Under the pieces are notes generated by a model that worked only from the letters and a program-made list of their open reading frames with translations, did no database searches and was not told the origin of the DNA. A DNA stretch of 64,000 bases from Lota lota (Eukaryota > Chordata > Actinopteri > Gadiformes > Lotidae). Position numbers and translations under genes: made by a program. Position 1 is the first letter of the stretch; each line of letters begins with the position of its first letter. The stretch spans positions 787,407 through 851,406 of the forward strand of contig JACYXH010000114.1 of the NCBI GenBank assembly GCA_026745465.1, given 5' to 3'. This document shows, one piece after another, positions 10,723 to 21,235 of the stretch.

Positions 10723-10905
10723 TTGAAACAAAGCAGGGTTTGGCGTTTGGTTGAACCTCTCAACAAGGCCATCAGTTAGTGGATGGTGAGGTTTAGTTCG
10801 GATCCCCTTATAATGCCAAGCTCCCTGTGCAGCTGTTTCATCAGGCCGACGTAAAGTTGGTCCCCTGTTCCGTGAGAATCTCTTCTGGGATTCCTATTCG
10901 GAAAA
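10723..10905 (-). pseudogene. Ty3/Gypsy integrase core fragment, frameshifted
   Basis: On the minus strand it reads GIPEEILTEQGTNFTS, then LMKQLHRELGI, then (after frame changes) TKPHHPLTDGLVERFNQT. These are the well-known motifs of the Gypsy integrase catalytic core. At least two frameshifts break it. It is probably part of the same decayed minus-strand element as 13080-13761, or of a relative. Confidence 0.75.
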
Positions 10906-10920
10906 AACTGTTGGACAAGC

Positions 10921-12686
10921 TATAGGATCAATCATGTGGCCATATTGTCAATGTATGGCTGCGTCTGCTTTTCATCAGAAAGTTGCTGCCCATGTGGGCC
11001 CCACTTGGCACGGGTTGCTCGAAGCTCAAAAGCCCCAAGCAGCTGGTGCATTCCTCAATGATCTCAACGTTTGTTACAGCTTTATACCAAATACACACAT
11101 TTTATCAATATTAGGCACTTTTAGACTGAAATCATTTGTATAAAAAATCACATTCTTTCTTTGTGTCTAAGTTACATAGTATAAGAGTATTATAAAAAAG
11201 GTTGTATATTGGCGTACAGAGTAAAAACATTGGGGACACTGGTAATATGACATGAGTATACCGTACAAAACATGTAAATATGATCTGCGTTTTACTCTAA
11301 ACCTAATGTGTCTACACATTTTCATGCTTGCTGAACTGTGTTTGTGTGTATGGATGGGTTTCCGTGTTCAGACTGTGGTAGGCACTATTTTATTTACCAG
11401 ATCATAATATAGAGTTCACTCTACAAGAAAATATGTTATTTACAATGTTTTAAAGTAACAATGTGTAACATTTAAACTAGCTTGTACCTTAAAATAACCT
11501 GTACATATCTGCAGTCAATGCTGATTGATAGTGATTTCAATAATGTTTTCAATAATATCACATCCTATAACAGATATATTCAAAAAAAAAATGCTGGCCC
11601 TCTCTCTTTGTTAAAAACCAACCAGCCAAGCTACGCTAATTTGGGTCTGGCTGTGCAGCAGAGTGTACATACAACTTTTTTAAAACTGAATGTTACCCGC
11701 CTACTAACAGGGGCTCAATCTTACACTGCAACTTTAATGCAGTTCTATGATATACTAAGACAACTATATAAATCTGAACGTTCAAAGGATATGCTAACTT
11801 CCAAGTGCAGCCCTAATGTGCTTCTGTGTGACACACAGCCAGAACATTAACCAGCGTACCTTTACATAACTCAAGTCATATAAAGAGTCACCTCCTCCCA
11901 GATCAGCAGGAGCTTGCATAGAAAGTCAAGGGCAAAGTACTCCGTGTACTCAGTATCTAAAGCGTTCTTCTTGTTTTTCTCTATTTTATCATAATTAATA
12001 ATTCATAATAATGATAAAAAAGGGTTAGGGTTATGAACACTTACGATGACATCACTTTGTTCCTCGGGACCTGGGGATGCTCTCAACAAAGGATTTTCTT
12101 AATGCTGGCAATCACTATTCTCCCAAATGGATTCACATGTAGTGTTTGTGGTGGACACTCCACCCCACCACTGCCGTATTCCCGACGACTTTAACCTCAG
12201 TCAAGTGTGGCAGAGGTTTTGTCGTTTTCTCTCCAACTCTCTGTTTCCTTCTCAGCCCCCTCCCCTTTTCTGAACCTGACCTATCAGCTGAACTAGGGGC
12301 AACATCTTCCCCCCATGAACTCCCCAAGAGTCTCTCCCATGTTAGGCCTACAGGGTCGCTACAATATAAAGCACACACGTTTACATTAGAAATGAGTTGT
12401 TCTGGACTCACCTGGTCAGCAGGTCACCTGGTTGCCGCTGCTGCTCCTGCAGTGGTGGTCGAAGACCCGAGCGCACAGTAGACGTGTTGATACGCTGAGT
12501 AAAGTAGTTACTTTGGTTCGACAATACTAAATTATTATTTGTTAGAGTTTCTTAACAGGGAGGTGATCATGATAAAAAAACAATTGAATCTGGAAGTGAC
12601 ATCTGACTTCCACAACTTTTGTGAAAGTCACACAAACAATTTTTGGGGCAGCTAGGACAGGTTTCGTCGGTTACTGACCCGACGTC
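10921..12686. other. No gene seen; probable decayed element sequence
   Basis: A few open frames, for example 11482-11850 (+), carry no motif I recognise. A telomere-like gggttagggtta lies near 12023. Part of this may be the unrecognisable middle of the minus-strand Gypsy element. Confidence 0.35.
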
Positions 12687-12716
12687 ACATTTTGATGACC
12701 ATGGTCATCAAAATGT
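12687..12716. repeat. Perfect 30-bp palindrome
   Basis: The stretch from acattttgatgacc to ggtcatcaaaatgt is its own reverse complement with no loop. It ends where the L1 ORF1-like fragment begins. Confidence 0.95.
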
Positions 12717-13060
12717 TTGGTGGGTAATGACGCCATATCTTTCCTGAAGACAACACCGGAGATCCTCCATGCTGAAACTACAGGAGGTCTGGATTTGGAG
12801 CAGTCGCTAGCCTCAATTAAGACAGGGGCACCCCTGAGGCCCTTCGTTGTTTACTTCCTGAAATTCCAGCAAAAAGAGCATTGTGAGAAGCCTCGCCAGG
12901 GAAATCGGTGATGTCAGCTGACAAGCACATCGACAACATCTACTTCATTCAGCAAAGATCCCGTTTGGCATTGGATACCCTGCGGTACTATCCTTCACTG
13001 CACCCGGGGGATTAAACACCGTTACCATGATACGAAGAAGGCCGTGCATCAAAATCTTTT
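12717..13060 (+). pseudogene. L1/Tx1-type LINE ORF1 fragment
   Basis: The open frame starts MVGNDAISFLKTTPEIL and continues to APLRPFVVYFLKFQQKE. These match the RRM-to-C-terminal region of L1 ORF1 proteins (pattern: ...RP.vvrfl.fq.Ke..). After a stop, the following sequence still resembles the C-terminal domain in other frames. It is a 5'-truncated and broken copy. Confidence 0.5.
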
Positions 13061-13079
13061 AAAGATGCCACAGACTGCT

Positions 13080-13210
13080 TTTGTGGTTTGTTTCTTCCCC
13101 GGCCAGAAGATGGACCCTCTCATAAGTCTTGTCGGCTGCTAGGTGGGCACCCAGTTAGTGGGTATGTGCCAGGAATAACACTCTGGAGACCTGGTGGTTC
13201 TCCAACAGAT
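13080..13210 (-). pseudogene. Gypsy integrase zinc-binding (H2C2) fragment
   Basis: On the minus strand it reads VLFLAHTHxLGAHLAADKTYERVH, the start of the integrase HHCC zinc domain in fish Gypsy elements. It joins directly to the end of gag, so protease, reverse transcriptase and RNase H are missing. Confidence 0.6.
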
Positions 13211-13214
13211 CCAC

Positions 13215-13761
13215 CAGCACATTCAAAGTATTTGGGCTTGTGTTGGCAGCATACTGTTTAGCATCTGGGGTCAATGCTCGAATGCAACGGTCCATCACCA
13301 GTCTGTCAATGATGGGGGGAACCGGTTTCCCCCTTAAGCCAACTCTGGGTCAGGCAAGAAAGGTTGGCTACCTGGGCCCGGGCAGGCTAAGTGGGATCGT
13401 ACCCTGCATGGAATTTTTGAGCCCTAGCAGGGATGCTATGTCTATAGTGGGCGAGGATGGCAGTTTTGAGGGTAGCATAATTAGCGGCGTCCACTGCCGT
13501 CAGATCTCGACACACTCTCTGGGCCTCCCCACTCAAAAACAGGGCAAGGATCCCACCCAGATACTGGCACTTTTCCTGGATGGTCGTTCGCTCGAAAAGT
13601 TATACAAAGGACTCCACATCCTCTTCAGTAAAAAGTTTAGTCAGTACCTCCTGGGGAGCTCTAGCCGGCTGGGCAGGGGGTGCGGTTCTCTGGCACCACT
13701 CCCTGATGGTGGCCTGGAGTTTAGCTTGGCTCTGGAGCAGGGCAGCCAAAGCATCCTCCAT
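13215..13761 (-). pseudogene. Gypsy gag with SCAN-like region, broken
   Basis: From the minus-strand ATG at 13761 it reads MEDALAALLQSQAKLQATIR, then FTEEDVESF, GGILALFLSGEAQR, ARAQKFHAGYDPT and DRLVMDRCIRALTPDAKQYA. This is the gag of a common fish Gypsy group whose capsid region resembles the vertebrate SCAN domain. Frame changes and stops interrupt it. The translated order of motifs is intact, so this is one decayed copy and not a mosaic. It lies just downstream, on its own strand, of a primer-site region and an LTR (13845-14174). Confidence 0.75.
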
Positions 13762-13844
13762 TTTAGAGGGGGTTCAACTAGCCTGTGATATCTGTTTCCA
13801 CTCCCAAGTCCACGTGAATCACTTTGCCCGCATTCTCCACCATA

Positions 13845-14174
13845 TGTGGCAGTTTAATTGAAACGAGGTCGCCTTGGTTGCAGAAACAGACAACAGACAG
13901 GGTGTGAGTAAAAAGTGACAGGGGTTTTATTCAAAATGGTGAGGGCAAAGGGGAGGGTGAAAATCCAACATAAATTCTTCCCGGACCTGGGTAGGTTTCC
14001 TGAGAGGGCTTCAGGGGTAAACTGGAAGTGTCCTTTTGGAGGTTGCCATAATCCTTGCTGGAGGGGAGCGGTTCTGTCTGCCTTTGTGGCTTGAACTCTC
14101 TTGTGGCCTCATGTCCGGCAGGTGTTACCCATTGGCAATCATGCAGCAGGTGCACCGGATAATATGTATTGTCA
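13845..14174 (-). mobile_element. 5' LTR of the minus-strand Gypsy element
   Basis: On the minus strand the LTR ends in AACTGCCACA. It is followed by TATGGTGGAGAATGCGGGC, which fits a primer-binding region, and then by the gag start. An AATAAA (minus strand, near 13929) lies about 85 bases before the LTR end, as in many LTRs. The other edge (TGACAATACA at 14174) is inferred from the TG dinucleotide only. Confidence 0.55.
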
Positions 14175-14299
14175 ATGACTTCTCCCAGTGTTTATCTTTG
14201 AGGGAAAGGCCATTGTCTTTGAGGGAAAACCCTAGTCTAGATTTAGTAAAATACTGATCAAGTTTTGTGTTTTAGATTGTCACTTTTTACTGTAACCAG

Positions 14300-14481
14300 A
14301 TTGGCCCAGAGTATCCATCTTCCTTGAGATAATGGGGAAGTTCGGCATCACCTCGGCATTCTGCGTGGTGTACGCCGTCACATCCGAGCTCTTCCCTACC
14401 ATGGTGAGAAACATGGCCATGGGGACCTGATCCATGGCAGCAGGTCCACCACCATTGTTTTGCCCTTCATCATCTACCTGG
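14300..14481 (+). pseudogene. Second slc22a copy, exon 8, broken
   Basis: It reads EIMGKFGITSAFCVVYAVTS, then ELFPTMVRNMAMGT, an SLC22 exon-8 sequence. A TGA stop follows at 14428-14430. The reading frame shifts a few codons later, and STTIVLPFIIYLG then appears in another frame. The exon is 182 bases, one fewer than the intact exon 8, which fits a single-base deletion. Splice sites are still present (CAG, GG|GTGAGC). Confidence 0.8.
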
Positions 14482-14593
14482 GTGAGCGGTTGTATGTGTT
14501 CATTTCTAAAATGGAATATAGAGTACCAATGCAGTAGGTCTACATATTCACTAACCCTTGATTTACAATTCGTAATAAGTTGCTGCTTTGCAG

Positions 14594-14721
14594 GAAAATA
14601 CTTTGCAGCACTACCTTACATAGTGATGGGTAGCTTGGCCATTTTTGGCAGGCTTATTTGTTTCCTGCTAACTTATGCTAAACTTATGGGAGACTATAAC
14701 ACAAATGCAGAGGATTTGCAG
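14594..14721 (+). pseudogene. Second slc22a copy, exon 9
   Basis: It reads GKYFAALPYIVMGSLAIFGR, then LICFLL, which matches the TM11-TM12 exon. The following LPET motif is damaged. The acceptor TTTGCAG and donor CAG|GTGAGG survive. It is 128 bases against 136 in the intact gene. Confidence 0.75.
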
Positions 14722-14967
14722 GTGAGGTTCAGCTCTGAACTATCCATACAAACAGCCTTGACTTGCAGTTCAAATGGTTTATTATAGTCAAATTGTTAAT
14801 ATTATCTCATTATATCATCACTGTTAACTATTCACAGAACAGAAATAACATGTCCTATTGGGTCCTGATTGTACCGAATTGTGCTATACACATTGATAAA
14901 ACAATATTGACAACTGGCAATTACCATGAGTGTTGCAATGTTCATTTTGCCTTAATATTTTTCACAG

Positions 14968-15080
14968 AAAATGGAGAAAAGGAAAAGAAAATGGATGAAG
15001 GCGGCAATTCTGATTGCCAAAGTTATAGTCAAAGTTATAGTTTATTAAATCAAACCTTCTACAATAAATGGCTTGTATAA
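14968..15080 (+). pseudogene. Second slc22a copy, possible last exon
   Basis: A lysine-rich frame follows a good acceptor (TTTTCACAG), as in the tail exon of the intact gene, and runs to a TAA near 15078. Support is positional only. Exons 1-7 of this copy are absent from the window. Confidence 0.4.
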
Positions 15081-15735
15081 GAGCTGTGAAATAGCGTCAT
15101 GATCTCTGTCACTAGCGATGACATAGCAATGATCTCTGCATATATTGTGGTAATAGACTAGAAAAAAACTACACAGCTTTACACACACAAGTTGAGAAGC
15201 AGTCTGTTGGGTTAGCTCCGCCTAGTATGGGAGAAATTTATTGTAGGTTTAAAGGAAGTATAAGCATTATCTTGCCTACATGAATGAAATAAGTATGGAA
15301 AAATGAAGGACTACATTCGGAGTGGCATCCACGCGTTATTCATTTTTACCTTCTGCCGGCCCTGAGACGAACATTGTTTACTTAGCAGACTCCAAGTTGA
15401 CCCCTAAAAGCTGTAAACCTCTATATCTGACTCACCTCATCCTGACAGGAAGAGATGGGGAGGGCTTTATGATGGCCACAAAGTAGAAAGGAGCCCCCTT
15501 CATTCTTTCTCACTTAACTTATACTGACTTATATGTTAACTAGTTAATGTAACAGTCAAAGTTAAACATTGCCTGCTTTGTGACTGTATACCACAATCAC
15601 ATACTGTGGGATTGTTGTCAATTGGTTGAAGGTATGCTTTATTGTTTGAGTAGAAGTGATTTTCATTGTGCTCATCCATGTTACATCTTTATGCTAACTC
15701 ATATGTAGTATAGGCAGGTATATTTTTTTTGTTTA
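15081..15735. other. No gene seen
   Basis: AT-rich sequence without recognised motifs. Confidence 0.4.
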
Positions 15736-16073
15736 GCTGGTCGCCCAAACGCACTAGCATTCTCGACCAGATTGTTGCACGAAGGCTGCCAAGAGCATCG
15801 TCCACAAGATGGAACTTCAACAGCAGAATCGTGAACACTGTCTACGAGAACCAAGATGCCCTCAGGGTGTTTTGCATCCATCAGAACAGGCCCATTTGAT
15901 AGCACCACAGTGATGGAGGCATCTGGCTTCACGAGAATGCTGCAGGATGATGACTTCCAGTTTTTCTTGCAGCTATTTAATCAAATCATGCCCCACGTTG
16001 ATAAGATGTACCAGCAGCAGCAGAAGAAGGACATTGACGCAGTCTTCATCAAATGTGCCCTCCAGAGTTTCTG
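15736..16073 (+). pseudogene. hAT-type/ZMYM1-like transposase fragment, frameshifted
   Basis: In two frames it reads IVARRLPRASSTRWNFNSRI, then DSTTVMEASGFTRML, FQFFLQLFNQIMPHVDKMYQ and KKDIDAVFIKCALQSF. This resembles a domain in hAT-derived, zinc-finger MYM-type-1-like proteins that are abundant in fish genomes. One frameshift lies near 15870. No other part of the element is seen. Confidence 0.6.
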
Positions 16074-16109
16074 TGTTTTTTGTTTCGTTTTTGTGTTATC
16101 CCCATGGTT

Positions 16110-16180
16110 GCGACCCACGTCAACTTTATGATACTTTTTTAGTACCGTTGTTGTGTAACTGTTATGAGTGTTGTAATAAG
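16110..16180 (+). repeat. Fragment of dispersed repeat family R2
   Basis: It shares gacccacg-caactttatgatac and agtaccgttgttgtgta with 51518-51590. Larger copies of this family lie at 41463, 46150, 51510 and 51900. Confidence 0.7.
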
Positions 16181-17210
16181 TGATGTTGTAAAGTCCACCA
16201 GTTTGTGAAACAAAGTAACCAGCATGTATTAAGGGAGGGGATGGAGCCAACTTCACAGATTTACTTTTTTGACATGCTATAACCTAATGCCACTATTGAC
16301 CCTATGTTTGAATTGATATTAATGCCATGTTTTCTTTACATTTCCAGGACAAGCTCCAAATAAATTCCTTCCTCGTGGACTTAAGTACAGTTTAGTTGTA
16401 TGATATATAGATATATACGGTGTGTATATATAACTATATATATTGGAATAATAAAGTTTAAAAACAATTATGTTTTGTGGTTATTCTTGTGACAAACATT
16501 TGCTTTTAAGACGCCAGGTTAAAAATTTCTTGTAGAAACACTGACATACTAGTCTAGTGGTGGAATGTAACTTCTGTTATGTGCTGTACCTGAGAATAAT
16601 TTGAAGGTACTTTTACTATTTATTTGCTAAACCAGCTACCTTGCAGATTTAGATTATCAATACAAAATATAAATCAATTGACATGTTATTACAGGTTAAG
16701 TAATTATAATGAGCTCCACCTTTACCAGCTACAACATCAGATGTACATATGAATGCATCCCTACTTCTAATCCAGTGATTATATAGGATTCTGAAATGGG
16801 CCATTCCTAAGGAGTACTTTTACTTTTGGGACTTTGCGTACATTGGATTCTAATAGTTATGTACTATTACGTAAGTACAGGACTTTTATTTTTAACAGTA
16901 TTTTTTTTAACTAATTGCTACTTTTACTTCAGTAAAAGATCTGAGTACTTCTAATGGTTCAGTAGTCAATATGAATTATGAAACAGTGCAATGTCAGAAC
17001 ATGCCAGCTTGTTTTATTGATGGCAAACTGTTTACAGTAATTTAAGATGTAATGTACCTTATTCAAGCAAATGGGTGAAGGCCAAAGTGACATGGCCAAT
17101 CAGAGAGCTTGTTAATACCAATTGCTTCTCCAGTAAGGCAGGTTACTACCTCTCTTGGCTCTGCCAGATGGGCGCGCCATTGCGCTTTTTCCTTACGGCG
17201 CACACCTACT
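16181..17210. other. No gene seen
   Basis: AT-rich sequence. Nothing recognisable. Confidence 0.4.
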
Positions 17211-17412
17211 ATATATGCCCCTGTACTGAAGGAAACCACCTTTTTATATATGCCCCTGTACTGAAGGAAACCACCTTTTTATATATGCCCCTGTACTGAA
17301 GGAAACCACATTTTTATATATGCCCCTGTACTGAAGGAAACCACATTTTTATATATGCCCCTGTACTGAAGGAAACCACATTTATATATATGCCCCTGTA
17401 CTGAAGGAAACC
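17211..17412 (+). repeat. 35-bp minisatellite, about six copies
   Basis: Units starting atatatgccc begin at 17211, 17246, 17281, 17316, 17351 and 17386, exactly 35 bases apart and almost identical. The last unit runs into the slc34a-like pseudogene exon, and part of the unit (ctgaaggaaacca) is shared with that exon. Confidence 0.95.
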
Positions 17413-17535
17413 ATCTGTTTGTTGACACTTTTATCTCGGATTTGGCCGTGGGCTTACTCTTATTGGCCTGCTCTCTGCTCAACTCAGTGCTGCAGGGTCG
17501 GGTCACCAGCACTTTCAATGCAATCATCAACACAG
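17391..17535 (+). pseudogene. slc34a-type phosphate cotransporter pseudogene, exon fragment 1
   Basis: It reads EGNHLFVDTFISDLAVGLLL, then LLNSVLQGRVTSTFNAIINT. Type II sodium-phosphate cotransporters (SLC34) have CNHIFVDT...DLAVGL, then LLNSxLKGxV and INT at this place. About a dozen residues of the membrane segment between LAxSLL and LLNS are deleted. The 3' edge is CAG|GC, so the donor is non-canonical. Confidence 0.8.
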
Positions 17536-18394
17536 GCAACACCAGGACATTATGCATACTGTGGCACCTAGACCTGATAGTAATTAGTAACACACTGGGT
17601 TACAATGCAAAACTCAACATGGCTTTATTTAGCTTACAAGGGAAGGGAGTGGGGAATAAATTATCTTGCTGTAGGGTCTGGATCCAGGGCCGAACAGGGA
17701 TAATCGCCGACCTGGGGGCACACCCAGAGGTGGAGGAGTGAGACACAGTAGGCCAGAGATGGGGTATCCGTTTGTCTGTCCGTTCTTCCACAGTTCCAAT
17801 CCGTTGTTGTGCGTCAGCAGTTGGTCCCAGATTGAATAGGAAGACTCAAGTCTACTTCCATTCTTTCTCTTCTTCTCTACTTTCTTCCTTACAGCACTGT
17901 TGGGGATTAGTTTTGCTGTCCTTACAAACACCTCCTCTCTACTGGCTGTTTGTTTGGTGCTGGTATATAAGCCTTCAGTCCTAATTAGCCAGATGGTCGC
18001 GAGGTATGCTACCTCCAGGTTTGGTAGAGTTGGGCCGGAAGGAATCCACACTCCTCCTTTCCTAGGTCGTTGTTGGTGTGGCCAACAAGACACCACAATA
18101 CATACATACATACATACATACATACATACATACATACATACATACATACATACATACATACATACATACATACATACATACATACATACATACATACATA
18201 CATACATACATGCATACATACATACATACATACATGCATACATGCATGCATGCATACATGCATGCGTTGTATTGTCATTAACACCTGCCGACACTTTCCC
18301 ATAAGCACAATTGCATAACATAGGTAAACTTAAGATCTTTGCTAAGGTGTTAATTTTAAGCCAAGAAGCTGATTAATTATTCTCCCATCCTCCG
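17536..18394. other. Intron-like gap of the slc34a pseudogene
   Basis: No coding motif is present. The (CATA)n array at 18098-18264 lies here. Confidence 0.5.
18098..18264 (+). repeat. (CATA)n microsatellite
   Basis: About 40 tetranucleotide units, the last third with CATG variants. Confidence 0.97.
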
Positions 18395-18513
18395 GACGTT
18401 CGCTATCCCTTCGCTTGGTTCGACAGGCTACCTGGCCCTTGTGGTAGGAGCCGGCATGACCTTTATCGTCCAGAGCAGTTCTGTGTTCATCTCTGCCCTC
18501 AATCCACTGATAG
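18395..18513 (+). pseudogene. slc34a-type pseudogene, exon fragment 2
   Basis: It reads YPFAWF, then after one frame change [20 protein letters not shown] and [10 protein letters not shown]. [23 protein letters not shown] is the second QSSS repeat of SLC34 transporters, which binds sodium and phosphate. One extra base after TGGTTC breaks the frame. The donor ATAG|GTAGG survives. Confidence 0.85.
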
Positions 18514-18708
18514 GTAGGAGAAAAGCATGCATCAACTCACACATCCATCCACGTTGAATGCATGCAAGCCCAGCAGTGTTGGCAGGATTTGAATGATAAA
18601 GAGAATGTATCATTTACGAGTACAGACCATCCCTTCAATAATGGGAGCATTCTCATACTCAGCATTCCCCCCCTCACACACACACACACACACAACCTCA
18701 CTATGTAA

Positions 18709-18930
18709 ATGGCTGGTTGGAGGGTGATGGCGGGCGTGAGAATCCCTGTTGCCATGACGGCTGTGTTTGTTGTCACAGTGAATGCACTGCAGTCCCGGAA
18801 GCCCAACTACCTCCCGGCGATGCTGTGGAACTGGGACTTCCTCCTTGGCTGGATTGCATCACGACACCTCCTCGATGACATTTATCAACAAGGCCACGTT
18901 GAGGTCTAGTTGGGGCAAAGGTAAATATTT
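18709..18930 (+). pseudogene. slc34a-type pseudogene, last exon fragment
   Basis: It reads MAGWRVMAGVRIPVAMTAVF, then VNALQSRKPNYLPAMLWNWDF. This matches the end of SLC34 proteins (MAGWQVMVGV..., then VLQSRxPxxLPxxLxxWDFLP). Near 18880 the frame shifts from DDIYQQ to a frame reading FINKATLRSSWGK. The exons between 18513 and 18709 are missing, so the copy has an internal deletion as well as frameshifts. Confidence 0.85.
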
Positions 18931-20878
18931 GTAATTATAGTCTTATAAATCCTAAATTTGTTTTGTTGTTCAAGCATGCTTTTACAACATGCAACGAATT
19001 TAGTTCTGATATCCAGTCATGAAGAGACTAGAATATCAATACGACGGTCACAACTTTTCAATATAACCCTAGTTTGAATTGACATCATTTTTAAGTACAC
19101 AAAGAATAGCCCTCCCCTCCTCCCCCCCCCCCCCCCCCCCACACGCACACACACACACACATCCACGGCCCACCCAATCAACTCAGGAATGTTTCCTCTC
19201 GTTGACAGTTTAGTCTGTGGATAACCATGGCCATGGAGTGCAAATGTGTTTTATAGGTACTGTGGCTTTTTTTTTTAGAGTGAGGTTTAAATTGCTATGA
19301 TGATGTGGTATCTTATTTCTAGTTAGCCATTGTTTTATTTTGAAATGCAAAGACAACTTTCTGCTGATTTGAGAGGTGGTGTAACAGATGGTGCAATGTT
19401 ACCACAAGATGGTGCTAAGAATGTGATGGTAGTAAGACAATCTGAATATTTATAATAAAAACAAACCTGGACAACATATGAAACAAATCGTATTACAATT
19501 AACTTAAGCTGATTATTGTATTGCATATTTGTATTAATTATTTAACCCTTTCGTTCTGTGCAGAATTACATCTTTAAAATGTATTCTGTGTAATGTATTC
19601 TGATTGGTAATGGAAAAGGTTGTTTTATTTTATTTACTCTATTGTAAAATAAAAATGAAAAACAATTGGTGCTCGTGGAGAAATATTACCTGTCAAGAAC
19701 TCACCGTTGTTGACAGGTTTTCATGGATAATATGGCTTATCCTCTCAAATACACGGGGTGTCGCCAAAACCTTTGAAGTACAACATGAGTTTTCACAAAT
19801 GATTTCTGTTTCTGTAGGTAAGATTTGAGAGTTGTAAACAGAGAGAACAGAAGAGAGCAAGATGTGGATAAAAAAGTGTTGCGTTCACGCAACTGAGATT
19901 GACAGGCCAGATTGCATCCCCAAACCAATTAGGTAAGAGATTACCTGATTAGTCAGAATGTCGAAATAGTCTGATACAGAGGCAGACACGCTTTTTTAAA
20001 GTCTAGCATTACAGTGGAACTTTCTTGATAAACACTGTAACACAGATCTAACTCATGTGTCTTCAAGAACCAACTTAAGTTGCATTCCCTTGGACCCCTG
20101 GTATACGTTTTCTGGAAAGTTTCGGTAAATTATTTAACTAATTTGGGCAATAATTATTATTATTTTTGCAAGCCCAGTTTTGTGTTTTTAATAGTTTGTA
20201 ACATCACAAGTGGGGGGAGTGTCCATGCACATATATTAGATCGATAGTAGATAGTCCCTTCCCTGGGTCAATGTGCCTCTGGGTGGACACTGATAGCTCG
20301 TTTTGATTCACCTCCCATTTGGGGATACATAGGGGTGTTTTATGCTAATCTTGGTCAGATCAGGATACATTCCCCTTCTTAAGAAATCCAAATCTGAGCT
20401 AAGGGGAAACTGGTCTGGTTTGAAAGCCCCCTGCGTACATACAGTTACAACAATAGTGCAACGTGTGTGATCCACATGTACAAATTACAACAAAAAAATA
20501 TCATGTCTTCTTTGCATCCATAGAGTCCTGTGTTCATTTATAGGGTTATCTGCTATGGAGGTCAGATGACAGGCTGCCAACCCTTGAGGGTAATGGTGAG
20601 ATGCAACAAACAAACACACACATTCCCATCTGTCAGTTCACATTATGGCTGCATGGTCCAGAGATCTGATATGGAACGTATGATATGAAAGATTTTGGAC
20701 CACAAATAAAAATTGCAATTTGAAAAGAATTTGCTGAGCAAAACAAAAATCAGATCAGTATCACATGTAGCCATGAAAAACGTTATTTGGCTACTGCGGC
20801 TTATAATGTAATCGTGGCCGATATAAGGTGTTGACTGAGCAAACTTGGGGAAGAGGTTGGGGAGGTATTAAGGTGGCA

Positions 20879-20880
<2 letters not shown>
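18931..20880. other. Gene-free stretch with dispersed repeat pieces
   Basis: A C-rich/CA run lies at 19120-19160. A repeat at 19815-19980 is related to 21236-21430. A MITE-related piece lies at 20205-20240. No exon was recognised. Confidence 0.5.
19815..19980 (+). repeat. Dispersed repeat, copy 1
   Basis: It shares gtaggtaagatttgaga, then ttgtaaa, then gattgacaggccagattg and an accaat motif with 21236-21430 in the same order and orientation. Confidence 0.55.

Positions 20881-20881
<1 letters not shown>

Positions 20882-20962
<81 letters not shown>
20882..20962 (+). repeat. (TG)n microsatellite
   Basis: About 40 pure units. Confidence 0.98.
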
Positions 20963-20964
<2 letters not shown>

Positions 20965-21235
20965 ATCAAACAACTGAGTTGCCCATTAAGCTCTCCAAAT
21001 GTTTCCCACGACATACTCTAACTAGCCATGTGCTGCAACTTCATGCCAACCTTCACTCTGCAATCTGCAATCTTTAATGTCAATAGGGCAAAGATCAGGA
21101 CTCTTGGAGTAAAGAGTTTATTATATTTGTCATATGAGACTGGAGTGTAGTCAAGGGCAATGCTTGGTTTTTGAGCTAGCTCAACATTGCAAGATGAGGA
21201 TAATTAACGTAGAATATGATGATATGATGGTTTAG

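Noticed and set aside
12133..12481. Overlapping frames on both strands, about 100 residues each
   Set aside because: No recognised motif or splice context; proline- and serine-rich reading of CT-rich DNA.
17211..17412. Regular array considered as a CRISPR
   Set aside because: There are no unique spacers between units, and the DNA is vertebrate. It is a plain tandem repeat.
17279..17593. Minus-strand frame with repeated WFPSVQGHIYK units
   Set aside because: It is the antisense of the 35-bp minisatellite. The 35-base period shifts frame each copy, so the apparent repeat is only an artefact of the array.
17629..18321. 230-residue minus-strand frame with long MYVC repeats
   Set aside because: Most of it is the translated CATA microsatellite; the rest shows no known motif and it overlaps the slc34a pseudogene gap on the other strand.
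20791..21077. His-Thr and Cys-Val repeat frames
   Set aside because: These are the two strands of a (TG)n microsatellite, not protein-coding sequence.
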